The notes beneath the pieces were generated by a model. The model made no database searches and was not told where the DNA came from. It saw only the letters and a list, made by a program, of their open reading frames with translations. Of a DNA stretch of 64,000 nt, positions 39,291 through 52,392 are shown piece after piece (positions within the stretch are counted from its first letter, which is position 1; each line of letters starts with the position of its first letter). The translations under genes were made by a program, and so were the position numbers. The stretch is from Acridotheres tristis (lineage: Eukaryota; Chordata; Aves; Passeriformes; Sturnidae): positions 28,123,442 to 28,187,441 of the forward strand of contig CM072885.1 in NCBI GenBank assembly GCA_037013685.1, read 5' to 3'.

Positions 39291-42200
39291 AGTAAAGATT
39301 TTGCATTCTCTTATCACTAAGTTCCTCAATCCTTCTCTTCATTTCTCTGGTTTATCCAGAATTCCTTCAGGCAAAGAAAAATGTATTATCATTTATTTTC
39401 TCAAGGAAAACATAAAGTTGGACATAATTTATCTCCTTAAGAACTCACCCTATTGTGCTTCAGTGTTATACAGGTACAGTGGGTTTATGTAAAACAGATA
39501 ATGAGAATATTTTATTATACATGACCCTTTGACATACGTATTTATAATATTCTATACAGGAAGGAAAATTTTAGCCTTTTCTCTCTTTCAGAGAGTTTGT
39601 CTGGATAGAAATTATGGCATGGCCCATCATCTGGTGCACCAAGTAAAGTGATTGTGGAGTAAACTCGCAGAAGTGTGATGCTTGACTGAAATGTACTTTT
39701 CTGCAAAATGTACCTGCAAGGTGCCTTGAAGGAGTTACTTCTCTGAAAGGGGAACTCACAAAAAACTGCAACCCGAAGAGAAATCCATAAATGCTGTTCA
39801 ATGGGAAGTAAAAGGAGGACAGTATATTCCAGTAGGTGGGATGGTATAAAATTAATGCTTTTCTATGTTAATGTTATAGTTAGGGATTAGAGAATTGAAT
39901 CTCTTGCAGAGATGTGGGGGGGGATATGACTATCTTAATGGCAACCCACAATTTTGCCATCTAGATGTGCATCCAGAGAAGCAGGAGTCCCCTTCAAGTT
40001 TTGCTCCATAATGTCTACATGATCTAATAGTGAGTTGTAGTTTTAAAACTACAGGAGGTTTTGACTTGCCAAACTGTTATCCTACTCACTTTCTAATATG
40101 CAGAAAAACACTGGAGTTATTTAAGTTTGCTATTGAAAAGTGCAGGACAGTTTCATAACAAGTGTATGTGTATTTTCTATTTATGGATGCAGAAGAAAAC
40201 ACAAGAATTAGTGTAAAGTGCTTTCTACATTGTAAGAAAATATACAGAAGCTGGAATGGCAGATGTAATCACCAAGGACAAAAGAATCCTAATGATGTTG
40301 GTAGAGATGCCCAAGACGAATCTATGCTCTAAAGGGAGAGTTCTAGCAGAGAGATACCGTGAACTACTACATAACATGATACAGAGGTGGAAAATGATGT
40401 AAAGCAGTGAAATGTTAAAACAAAGAAATAGGAAAATGGATAAAGAAATAAATATACAATAATTTCACCTCAATGTTCACAAGCCCCATTTTGTTCCATA
40501 AAAAAGTGAAAGAAATTTAAAAAGTGCACAGTGGACTCAAGAGAATAAGTGACCACAAGATGAATCTTTAAAGCAAGGAAGAGAAGGAATGAGGGAACTA
40601 AGTAAGTATAGTTGCTTAATTACAGGTAGATGTTTGAACCTTAGATTAAGGAAATGGAATATTATACTGCCCTCTGCATATCAGCAAAATGACATCACAG
40701 TAATACTTCTATATGTCTGAAAGACAATACTTGCAATGTGAGTGAAGGATTCACACAAAAATCCCTGATATTATTAAAGACCATTTCTGGACCCTTTTGT
40801 GCTAGAGGCAATGCAAAGGAAAAGAAACCATGAATGCAGCATATAAATGAACAATATAAATGAATGTATAGATAATTTGGTAAACAAGCATTGGGCTTAA
40901 AGAGTTTATACACTGAAGCACATGAAAGTAGAAGTATAGTAAAGAAAAACAAAAAATGGTATTAAGTAATATTGTTATTCTCATGTTGAAAAAATGGCTG
41001 TAGTCCATGTACAAAGCTCCCATACACAGATGATTTTTTTTTTTTGTGACAGTAAAATCTATGCATGAAGCAGACATTTAATAAAAGGTAGAATCTTGAA
41101 GAAATACCAGAAATTAATCAGTGAGGCGCAGAATAAAAAGAGAGAGTGTTGCTGAAGTTCCAAGAGTGACGATTCTTCTTTCTTTTTTATCATTTAGACC
41201 TGGGTATTTGCTAGTTACTATCAGAAAATCTGGGCAAATAAAAGAATTATTCAACAATAATTAACATGATAAAACAGAAATGGAGACCATGAGTGAGAGC
41301 ACATGTTTACTAAAGGGGAAAGACTCAATTTCTTACACATAAATTGAGTAAACAGTTTCACTGTAAAAAGATGTTTGAAACTGTTGCTAAAAAACAAATC
41401 TCATCGGTTGGACAGTAGAGATTGACATTTAGGGAAGAAAAATCTCAGGCCAAAAATTGATTTTTTTATTGTCTTGAAAGAGCATATTCAGAGTTGCTGA
41501 ATTGTAAATAATAATTCCTTCCTCTTTTGTTTAGATTATGCAAGAAATCTTTGATACTTTGACTAAGTAATAATAACAGGAGGCACAATGTGGGTTCTCA
41601 CTGGAAAGCAATGTGGATTCTCTTGCAAAGCAACAGGAACTAATAAAAGCACACAAGAGGATTTCTTCAAACAGAACTAGTAATTAGATAGTAATAAGGC
41701 ACGTATCTCAGGTTTTTATCCACAGTTCTGACCTTTGATCCCAAGCTGAGTTCCTAACACAGCTTGCTCAGGTCATTCAAAAAATGAGAGTGATGAGTCT
41801 AGCTTCACTCCCATTTCAATTAACTTGTTCTTCTATTTTAAATAAAACCCAGAAAATTAACAGTAAAGAAACAGAAAATTAATCCAGGAATATCTTGGGC
41901 ATCCCAGTAGCTGTCTGATTCTCTGTGAAAGCAGGAGACAGTTTCAGCCCACTGCCCCAAACAGGGTCAATCCAAAAGATTTGAAGCGACCTCATCTCTC
42001 TCCCATGTGAGTACTCGGCTATAGAAGAGCTTTCTTTGTTGGAGCACATTTTAAAAGGAGCTGGAGAAAGCACTGGTCTGCAGCTATGGGGTCATAAAGG
42101 CAAGAGATCTGATGACTGTGTTTGATTTCAGAGCCCAAATCCCTTTGATGACACTGATCTTCTCTTCAAGTGTTCTCCTATTTTTCCTGTCTCTGTGGTA

Positions 42201-45089
42201 GCAGAATTACTGACCCAACCTTTCAGTAGCTGCAGGACAGATAGCTGCTTCTGGTGGCCATTGCTTAACACTTAGCCAGACTGACCCATGTCTCCTGACG
42301 AGCTAAAGCAGCACTTCAGTGGGTAGGTTCCCCCTATTTATCTTATCCCTATCTGTTTACTGTTTGTTATATGTTCCTATGGAATTTATTATGTTGGTTA
42401 TCAACATAGGTGAATAAACATGCAATTTTGCTCTTCTCCATTTAACCTTAACAGAAGCTGACAATTTTTAAAATTAGGCAAGTGTCTTGCAGAACGTTAA
42501 TTTTGAAATATCATGGGGATGCAGGAAGATTGTGTATGTCTGAGTGCTTATTACACAGAAAGGGTCACAGGAAGTGGTAGAGGCATCAAACAAAACAGAG
42601 TGAAAGAAACTGGATTGGTGAGTACAAAAGCTGATGGTTTGCCCTCTCTTCATGCACTAACGGGAAAAAAAAGTTAATTTAAAGAATTAAATGATTGACT
42701 CTAATTTACAGCATGAATATGTATGACCTCAAATTTATCTTGGAAGTATTTATGAAGAATAAATTTATTTTTTAAGAAATTTGACAGGATTTGTCCATCA
42801 CTGGTGTATTGGTACTTGAGTTGAAAACACTACAATAGTGCCTCTCTCTATCATCCCAACTCAGAATTGTTTCTGTATTCTTGTGCATGTTGTCCAGTGC
42901 AAAATAAATTATCTTGTAATAGGGATTTTGTCTTCTGTTTAATAGTCTAGATATTTTGGTATTTTTTATGGTATTTAGCCCAGAATTTAGCTCAGTTTCA
43001 TCTGAAAATCTAGGATAGCTCAGGAGCACTAACAGTTGCACCAGTCTAAGAAATACTGCAATTTTAGAAATCCCCCAAATTAACATCCAGCAGATAAGAG
43101 GAGAGGCAGAGGAAGAGAAAGGACAATATTTGTGATTATAATTTATCTGCAGTTTTAGAGAATTAATGATGACCGATTCCTTGGAAGCACCGCTGAGAAG
43201 AAGCAATAGTTCCTTTTTTTGCCACATTTTGTCTGCAACCCTCTGGATCAGCAAATATGATCTGAGGTTGCAAATTCTACTTAATGCCTTTACAGAAAAG
43301 TATAAGCCAGGAAATAAAATGTAATACTGTAGGGATTAGAAGATCTAAGGATAATAATACATTTACTTTCACAAGAGTATTAATATTCTGGAGCATAATG
43401 TGAGATCTATGCACTTAGAATAAAATCCTGATCTAAGGAAAAGCAATAGCATACTTTAAGGTAGGTTATTGAAGACTCTTTTTTCCTTAAGATAGCCCTT
43501 TTAATCTGTTTTCTTTTTGTTCAATGGTGCTGGGATTTTCAGACATGAAGTCACGAGGCTGGAAGTGTCATGTCATGCTGTCAGGCCTCAATAAATAGGT
43601 GTGAAAAAATGAGAGTAATTTTACTTAAAATGGTGGTAAATTTATTTAAGGTGCTTAAATCTTTTTCTCAGTGGTCTTTGTGATAGAAATATTATGAAAA
43701 TTTGTCTATATAAAGGTAGTTTATGAACTATATATGTTATATAATAGAACTTTTTAGTTTGCATTCCCTTATTGGATAATAAGTCATATTCAGGATAGGC
43801 AAGTCATATCCTATATTTATGCTTATATATATTTATGCTTATATATACATGCCTGAGAAATGTACTTTAAATTGGTATGTGATCCCATTCTGGTTTGAAT
43901 TTTTTCATGATAGATGGTTATTTTTTCTCAGTGTTTCACAGTAATATTGCATTTGTTCATTTCATTCCGGGTACTCATGATAGAAGCAAGCAATCCTCTT
44001 GGGGATATTTCTGGAAGAATTGAACTGTGGCTTTTGCTTTCAAGTATGTTGCAATTTCTATTCCAGGGAAATTAAAATTCCCCTACCCACTTCTACATGT
44101 GCTCACCAGTTCTCAGTATTCAGTCACAGAAAAACTTTAATAAAAAAGGAAAAGGGATAAAATCCAAATGCATACCTAAGCCACTAATCTTAAGTATATT
44201 TGCAGTTTTGTGGTGCTATTAGATGCTAGTAGAATGGGACCTGGCTGTGGCTTACAGGAAAGCACTGATCCAAAGCACTTAGCATGAAATTTTCCTCACA
44301 CAGCTCTGACAGTAAAAATCAGACCAAATTTCCTGTAGTCTTAATGTTGGAAGACTTGGGACCAGCTTTAAGTAAGGACTGGCAGTCATCTTTAAGTGTT
44401 TGGTCACTCAGACATGTGGAAAATGCTCAAATACTATTTCTAAATTTCCCAGTTGAAGTGCTGTGTATTTCAATGCATCATGTCAAGTCATTTTGTAGCA
44501 CATTGTCTAACAGAATGCGACTGATGCTATGCCTCGGAAACAGAAGTAACTGACAGTGCCTAATCTAATTCATGAAAACATGACCTTCAGAAGATGTACT
44601 TTGAGATGTATGACATGTAATATTTTCATATACCTTTTCCTTTAATTTCTGTTGGCCTGACTGCAGACTTTTCTTAGGGGCTTGTCCCTCATGATAATGT
44701 ACTTGGTGTCATTCCTTTTCAGAAATATTTTTTAATTTCCACAGTCTTTGAACGAAGATTTTAATATTTTTTCCATGTTGCAATAACTTGAACGATTTAT
44801 CTTGAATATTTCAGAAATTTGGAAATGGAATTCTTAATTTTTTCTTTGGAACTATAAATGTTTAGATGTGATAAACTAGGCTCATATAATCATTAAGATA
44901 TGAATGTGTACTCTGCATAGTTTTCTTTCATGCATATTTGTAAGTTGTTATATCTTGAAAGAGTTCTTTAAAAATCTCAATGACTGTGGTAAATCAATTC
45001 ATAAGCTGTAAAAGCTTTCTAAAGATTTGGCTTCAAAGGGAAACTAAATGAAAAGAGTCTTGGTTAATATTTTTGATTCAACTGTATTA
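39291..45089. other. AT-rich unique sequence
   Basis: No exon or transposon is identified in this 5.8-kb stretch. The longest frame of the whole window lies here: 160 codons on the minus strand, 43254-42772. It has no signal peptide, no recognisable domain and no sequence bias that marks it as coding. A doublet of TTTATGCTTATATATA is at about 43818-43850. The patch 41880-42330 is somewhat GC-richer and unassigned. Confidence 0.5.
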
Positions 45090-46480
45090 TGCTTATCTAT
45101 TATCCTCTCAATATTTTGTAATTTTGAAAACATAAGTTAAGTTATGTGCTGTCACTTAACATAAAATTATCAATAGGTATGTTATTCATAAAATAATAAG
45201 CACATAAATATTTCATTCATTCCTTTATTTTAGTCTTTGATAAAAACTCATCAGTGCAACTTATTGGTCACAAGTTATTTATTCAGGATTTTATAATTAT
45301 GAATAATAAAATTTAAAGTTATAGATGCATTTTCCATTAAATAATGACAAAATATATTTATATGTATTTTGGACTTTAATATAAGCTTTTTAATCCAAAC
45401 ATTAGATAGTGGCAAGAAACTGATAACTTTCTATGGTGGCAGCATGTTATTTTGACAGTTGCACTGAAATACCACACTCAAGCACTAAAAGGACTGTAGT
45501 ACCTTTGTTGATCTTTCTGTGAGAGAATTATTTTGCTGCATTGCTATAATCTGCTATTGTACATTATTTAGAATTAAGCCTTATGAAACATCACCCTGAA
45601 GGTCAAAAATAATTATGTTATGAATTTAAAACAAGTGTTTGAAGGGAGGAAAAGAGGTTTGCAGGCATGCAGCTCTGTGTCCAGCAAATCCCATGAGGGT
45701 TCTCAGCTGCTGACTCCTTATCTTAACATGTAACATAATAACCAATTACTGTCAATGTGACCAGACACATCAGACTCCTATTGCATTAACCTTATGAACG
45801 GGTTCAAGAGAAATGTAATCAATCTATTGCTAAATTAATTACCAATTTTAAAGTTATCATTAAATAATATGATTGCAAAATTGGCATAAATCATGCAGTT
45901 AAGTATCAAATTATGTTTCAAGAAAGGCAAAAGAGCAGCAAGTCCTATTCAAAGGATTTTATTATATTCATTTGCTCAGAGCACTGAGAGGTCATAATTT
46001 TAACCTTGTACGGGTCCAAACCATATGAAAATTATTCGTGTCATTGAACGCCAGCAATAATTCCTTTAATTCCATGGCATATTAATGACCAACAACGAAT
46101 TAGCCCCTTAAGTGTTCCATTTATTGTTTTAAATGTGAAAATGTTTTAGAGATTAGAGGGGAAATTGTTTGAATTAATTAACTGAACTCATGCTCAAGGG
46201 AACTGGTACAAGATTTTCAGACAAAGGCCGAGAATTTGCAATAATGACATTTCTTTCATGGTTATAAAATATAGTACCAGAGGGACTTTGAGGCGCTCCT
46301 AACGTTTTAGCTGATGTCTGTCGAGGGTTTGAGATTCCTCTGAAAGCATCAATTATGGCATGAAAGACATCACATTAAAATAGCCATGAGGCCCACAGAT
46401 TTCACCACTGAAATGGGATCGGATAACTGACACAATGAAAATACAGAATGTAAATGGAAACTATTAAAGTTATGGGATCA
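45090..46480. other. Candidate conserved non-coding (enhancer-like) cluster
   Basis: About 1.4 kb of complex, repeat-free sequence without open frames. It is dense in homeodomain-type cores (TAAATTAATTACC at 45831-45843, GAATTAATTAAC at 46171-46182, GCATATTAATGACC at 46077-46090) and, by eye, retains about ten CpG sites between 45790 and 46430 in an otherwise CpG-poor region. Long AT-rich blocks with sparse CpG and TAAT cores are typical of deeply conserved developmental enhancers in vertebrate gene deserts. This is inference from sequence texture; conservation was not tested. Confidence 0.4.
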
Positions 46481-48785
46481 TTTATTAAAAAAAATATTTT
46501 CAGGAAAGGTAATGTGCAAAAGACAAGAAACACTACTGGCTTCTAAAGGAAAACTACAGTCTTTTGTTCGTAAGTTACTCTTGAGTGAATGCACTCTCCC
46601 AAAAGCAATGGCAAAACAGCATTAATCTGCATCATGCATAGCAGAGACAACCACCATCCAAAGTTGTGACAGGTCTGTGTGAACTTACAGCCCTTGATTG
46701 CTGCCTGCTATCTCTTCTTAGCTGTTCATGGATCAGAGATCACCAAATATCCTGAATTGTATCCTGATTCTGTGATGTGAACAAACAAAAATTTACATCA
46801 ACTTAATTTCAATATTGGCTGGCCCACATGGGGTCATCTTTCAACTGATGTTTCCAAAGGATAAGGGCTTGAGGACTCATGTAATCATACATGTAGAAAC
46901 ATGATACTTTTAAAAATGCAGTTTGCTGAAATAGTTTAGGAAAAAAAAAAAGGAAACTTGAAGACTGTACAAAAAGCCATCTTCTGCTCTTCATACATTT
47001 TATTTTACTCTTCTACATACATTTTCATTTTATTTTTCAGTATTCCACATAGGAATTTCTTATGCTCTCAGTTTGATACGTCCCACTATTAACAAGGACA
47101 TTACCTCCTGTAAGACAGCGCCAATGTGGCTTACAGTGTCTCACTAATATATATTGGCACTAGCTCCTGAAGCTGGACCATGCTTCGTTTCTCACTCTCA
47201 AGTCTGCTGAAAGTTCAGTCTCTTCTGAATTTAAAGGAAAGACAGCTAAAACCTAAATGAAAACTTTAAAATAAATTCATTTCTTTGTGCCAACAGATCA
47301 GCTGAGAAAGCATGTGACAACAGCATACAATTGCAGAGTTCAATGCATTGCAAATGAATTATTCATGGCTAGGTTTCTGATGACTAGTATAACCCAGGGA
47401 GCTATGTAGTTTAGTCTAATTTACACTGAAAAATGAATAACACTAGGAATAGGCACATAATAAAAATAAATGGAAATGCCTCATCACTGTAAATACCAAT
47501 AAATGCTCCAATATGACGTGGAAACAGAGAAGCATCCCAAACTTTGGTCATCCCATATAGTATCTAATTCATAGAAAACATATTCTGTCAGAAATCTGCT
47601 CCCATTATCCTACAGATTTTAAGTTTTCACGTATTTTTTTTCTCTGTGTTTCAGAAAACTGAAATATATTCAAAGCCATTGACTGCGAATACTTATGAAT
47701 ATGATAGCTGTATGTACTCACAGACTAAAAGGTGAGGAATATAGCTGATCACGTATGCACAGTGGTTTGCCATCATAAGTTTAAACTGGGAATATGTTTT
47801 GATCAGATTATTAAATCTATTTGTAAGATACAATCTGATATATCAAAATATTTTGTTGCAAGAGAGAGGAAGAGAGAATCCAGAACTAAGCAGAAATGAG
47901 CTAAGAAGCATCATCTGTAACAATTAACCTTTTCATAGTAAATAGTAGAGTCAACCAGTAAAGCAATTTTAAAAATAATTTTAAATAAATAAATAATATA
48001 TTATTACCACACTAATGTATAAATATAAGCATTAAACATTTATACACATTAAATAATTTTGTGCATTAACAATTTCATTATTCTTACTTCAGTCTTTATG
48101 AAAAATTGCTGATAGATATCCATAGCAATGAGGGATGCACATGGTTACCTACTAGGTACACTATCCTCCAATGAAATACTGAGAAAGAAGCTCTTTTCAC
48201 CCCATGAACTTTTTATTTTCATAAGATTGCTTTGGTCTCATTTTTCAGTCCCATGGTCCTTGAAACTTTGAATATCTATGCAGAAAATCTTGACATTTCC
48301 TGTGATAATCACTCAGGTATTATCCTTGAAATTCAGCATTCATTTAATTTCACAATATCTTTTTGCCAACTTGATTAAAACATATTCATACAAGAGTCAG
48401 GTTTTATATAAAAACAGATTATTAGACTTGGTTTTGAAATTTTCTTTGCAAAAAGATTTTTTGGCCTTTTTTTAAATAAAATTTTATTTTTTCTGTAAAC
48501 TTGCTTTTTTACTTTAGCTAAGACAGTGAGATTTCGAATTTCTTTTTGAGGATAAAAATATTGATAATGCCACTTCAGCCACAGTGAACTTTAGAATTTT
48601 ATTCAAATTGCATTGAAACAAAAGTAAACATTTAATAGACTACAGTAAGAAATACCCTCAGCTGAATGTATCTCAGGTTTCTTTGCTTTCACTAACAGGA
48701 AGTAATATTTTCAAGAGCTTATATGATAGAATTTGCAATTGGGAAGATCCCATTGTTATCAAATGTTAACAGATTTTTCGGACTA
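46481..48785. other. AT-rich unique sequence
   Basis: No coding sequence or transposon is recognised. The interval ends at the left edge of an LTR. Confidence 0.5.
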
Positions 48786-49336
48786 TGGTGGGTTGACCTT
48801 GGCTAGATGCCAGGTGTCCACTAAATCATTCTATCACTTCCTTAGCAAGATAGAGTGGAGTGAGAGAAAATAAGATGGAAAAGAACCCTTGCAGATCTAG
48901 ATAAAGGCAGCTTACAAAAGCAAAAGGAAAGGTCATGTGAGTGCAAGCAAAGGGAAAAACGTCAGAAGATTTTTTCTATGCTTCCCATCAGCAAGCAATG
49001 TCCAGCTGCTTGCTGGGAAGCTGGGCTTCATCACAAGTGGTTACTCCAGAGAGTAAATGTTGTAAATAATGAATGCATCCCCCTTTCCCCCTCTTTTCTC
49101 TTACCATTTATATTTGAGCAGACATCACATGGTCTGGAGTATCCCTTTGGTCAGTTTGGGCCAGTTATCCTAGTTATGTCCCCTTCCAGGATTTTGACCA
49201 CCCCCTTCCTACTGGTGCTGGGGAATGTTGTAGCCAGAGCACTGGTGTGTTATCTGCATCTTTCCAGCCACCCATGCAAACCACTGGGAGAGCTGCTGTG
49301 GGGAAAACTGTCTCCGTCTAAGGCAGACCCAACACA
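48786..49336 (-). mobile_element. Solo LTR, ERVL-like, minus strand
   Basis: On the minus strand this begins TGTGTTGGGTCTGCC (from 49336) and ends AAGGTCAACCCACCA (at 48786). Both ends resemble a common avian LTR family (TGTRTTGGGTTTG...GTCAACCCACCA). ATATAAAT on the minus strand, the complement of about 49106-49115, is a TATA-like box. TATCCCTTTGGTCAGTTTGG (49140-49159) is identical to a block in the LTR at 32839-33352, so the two share ancestry in U3. The flanks GACTA and AAGAG do not match, so the duplication is lost or one edge is displaced by a few bases. The 123-codon plus-strand frame at 48978-49349 runs antisense through the LTR and is not a gene. Confidence 0.7.
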
Positions 49337-50302
49337 AAGAGCAGCTTAAAAGTCATCATGTGTAAGTATGAAAAACAATTACTAAGGCAACTTTAACTTA
49401 TCCTGAAATAAGAGCATCTGCCCTACTCTATCTCCTTAAAGAGTCAAATATTGTTCTCATGTTACACCAGCATGAATGTGGAATGTCACAGATAAATATT
49501 GCAGGGTTTGTTTTTGTACACACAAGGTAGGGCATAACGGGTTTTCATACAGACTACTGTAGACTTGTTAATAAAATATGGAAAAGCATTTTTCAAATTT
49601 CTCATTTTTAATCTGTCTTCAAGACTCTTATAACTGTGCAGTATCACAGTAACCCAGTTTAGACTGAAAACGTATTTTGACTGTTGGTAGGGTTGATTGC
49701 ATGCATTTAGATTTTCAAGATGCTGCTATAATGCCTGGAAACAAGCTATTAATGCAGTGACCCATGATTTGATCTAGTTATGTTCATCCAGTTTTGGCAT
49801 ATGTGACATGCATTGTACTTTAGTACTGAGAGAGAAAAAAAATAAAAATTCTATGATTCTGTCATGTTATTACATAAAACACATACACATTCTGTACAGG
49901 AAAATTAAGACCTAGAAATATATGTGAGAGAGATGACAAGTAAACACCCCCAAAATGCCATAAAAATGAAAATTAACCAATGAACCAAAAGAAAACTCAA
50001 ACCCCCAAACCTAAATGACTACATTTCTTACCTGGCCACTGGAGGTGTTGAGTTTCTTGTAATCTGCATCAAACTTCAACAGATAGGGATTTAGAACTGA
50101 CAATTAGACCTCTTAATATACTATATGTATACGTATATATAAAATAAATTAATCCATTTAAGAAGCATCCATCTCTGAATAAAATATTTTGGACACAGCA
50201 ATTGCGGTTTTTTTTTGTTTTTTTTTTTCCCAAATGAAGCGAAACCTAAGCTTCATGAACCAAAAAGCAGTTTCTGTCAGCAAATTTCCATATGTGTTTG
50301 TG
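49337..50302. other. AT-rich unique sequence
   Basis: About 1 kb between two LTRs, with no feature recognised. Confidence 0.5.

Positions 50303-50345
<43 letters not shown>
50303..50345 (+). repeat. (CATA)n/(TA)n microsatellite
   Basis: Three CATA-type units pass into about 15 TA dinucleotides. It ends five bases before an LTR, so the LTR inserted at the edge of a pre-existing AT repeat. Confidence 0.9.
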
Positions 50346-50350
<5 letters not shown>

Positions 50351-51118
50351 TGTTGGGGATTGAATTTTTCCCTTTTCTTTCAGTGGAAATTTTCCCATTG
50401 TTATGCTAAGTATTTTGGGCTACACTCAAGCTCAGATAGCTAAGGTAACAGTTTCTCTTGCAGGAGGTGGGGAGAGAAAAAAGGAGAAAAGGAGAGATGG
50501 GGCAGGGGCCTGCTCTCTCGGGCTCTGGCTCTCTCGCTCGTCTGGCTCGGAGAAAGACGATCGCTAGAAACTCCGCTCTGCCATCCCGACGCGGGAGAGC
50601 TGCCTTCCTTGGCTGTGGGATACCTCAACCTCCCTGTTTGGATGCTCGCTCTCTCTCCTGCATCTCCTGCCGACTTCAGCACATCTTTTTGGAGCATCAG
50701 GATCCGTGAGCAGCGTCTCCCCTCCACCCTTTCCATCTGGGACACAAACACCACTCACCGCAGCGTCCCTCCAGCCACATGGGATCACCGCATCTCCTCC
50801 CTGTTCACCGAGAGCAGGCAGGCAACCCCAGAACGGTGACTGCACCACAGAGGAAAGGTGTCCACAACCGAGAGAATTGTTTACTGGGTTTTCTGCTCTG
50901 CTGCTGTTAATCTCGCAGTTATTGTTGTTGTGTTTTGTTTCCCTTCTTACATATATATATATATCAGTAAAGAACTGTTGCTCCCACCCCCATATCTTTG
51001 CCTGAGAGCTCTTTAATTTCAAAATTATAATAAAGTGAAGGGGGGGGGGGGTTATACTCTCCTTTTCAAAAAGAGGCCCTGTCTCTTTTAGCAAATACTT
51101 GTCTTTCAAACCAAGACA
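50351..51118 (+). mobile_element. Solo LTR, ERVL-like (5-bp TSD), copy 2 of a pair
   Basis: This 768-bp LTR starts TGTTGGGGATTG and ends AAACCAAGACA, with a perfect 5-bp duplication GTAGT at 50346-50350 and 51119-51123. It is the same family and orientation as the LTR at 308-1030: shared 5' end (CCCTTTTCTTTC, TTGTTATGCTAAGTA), a purine-rich block, a CpG/CT-rich centre (50500-50720), AGTAAA at 50966-50971 before GAACTGTTG, and shared U5 terminus. It differs by an AT microsatellite (50950-50964) and a 12-base G run (51040-51051). The CpG-rich centre is unlike the flanking AT-rich DNA and could retain promoter activity. The 181- and 104-codon minus-strand frames and the 76-99-codon plus-strand frames overlapping it arise from this composition and resemble no known protein. 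Confidence 0.88.
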
Positions 51119-51123
51119 GTAGT

Positions 51124-52386
51124 TAATGAAAATTCCCCATACATTCTTCAGTTTCTATATGTTTTGATATATGTAAACTGTTTCCAACCAGGGGAGACTG
51201 ATCTGGGAAACAAAATTAGAAAAGTTTGTATTGTTGATATTTTTTCCGTGTGTTATAATTACCCATTTCAGGAGCTCAAGATACAAAGGCTCTGAAACCA
51301 AATTTGTGTAGGATCTACATTACCATTGAAATGCACCAAAAATGTTGTTTATAGTGGAAACAAACAAAAAAAAAGTAAGAGAATAATTTACAAATGTTCC
51401 TCTTCATAGCATTACTTGAAGAATTGTGAGGTAAGAGATAAACCATATTGTTCTGCTCAACATGAAACATAAGGTGAAAGTATTATTCCAAATTTTGCAC
51501 AACCACTTTCAGTGTAAAACCACTCTTTTATCCAAATGGCAATCCATGAGAGATGTGAAAATACTCTGTCTGGGTCTTGAAGGTGCTAACTATTTGTTCT
51601 GGATTTTCCTAATATAAAATACTCAAATAAATTAGCTTGACAGTAATGTATGCAGGGATCTTCTGTAGTTATGGTAGTTAAGCCATTAAAGTACTTCACT
51701 GGAAATTTTACATGTTTCAGAATCCATATTTTAATTTTTTGCATGTAAACCAGTATATACTGAGAAACAATGTTGCATATACTGGTTTTCTTTAGTAATA
51801 AGTTAGATTGCATACTGCATATCATCTTTGGAGTTAGAGAAATAATTAAAAGTGATTTAAATACCTTTTCTCCATTTAATAGACCTATTTTTAAAAAATA
51901 TAATTAGTAGAAGACCATGTTAAAGATAACTTTTAATTTGTCTTCCATGTAGATTTTCAATGCTCTTCTTTCCTTAAATAATAATCTATTAAACTTTATG
52001 GGTTGCAGCAGAAATTGCACTGATCCACTTTGAGAATTGTTAGTCTTTTTTTAAAATCCTGTATTTTTCCAATAGAAAGGAATAGTGCTGGGTTTTTTCT
52101 TGGCTCATCCAAGTACATCCTGGCAAATTTACAGAAGATAAAGGGTCAAGTTATTATCTAAAATGTTTTGTAGTGCTACTTTCAGGAAACAGTTTTAGTC
52201 CCTGTTACAGCAGTGAAGTTAAAAGATCATTGCTGGAATGCAGCTTTGAATGTCACCTGAAAGCTGAAAACTATTGTTAGGGGTTCACCTTCAGTTAATT
52301 TTCCATTTAAAGTGCAGCACTCACACAAGTCTACATTTCTTAGTAGATGCCATTCACTGGAATTAAAAATAAGGAAATCAGACATA
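51124..52386. other. AT-rich unique sequence
   Basis: No feature is recognised. The stretch ends next to ACTAAT (52387-52392), the left duplication of the next LTR. Confidence 0.5.
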
Positions 52387-52392
52387 ACTAAT

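Noticed and set aside
48978..49349. 123-codon plus-strand frame
   Set aside because: It is antisense to an LTR whose TATA box and termini run on the minus strand.
50564..51109. 181-codon minus-strand frame
   Set aside because: It is antisense to the CpG-rich part of an LTR, ends at the LTR edge, and resembles no ERV or host protein.
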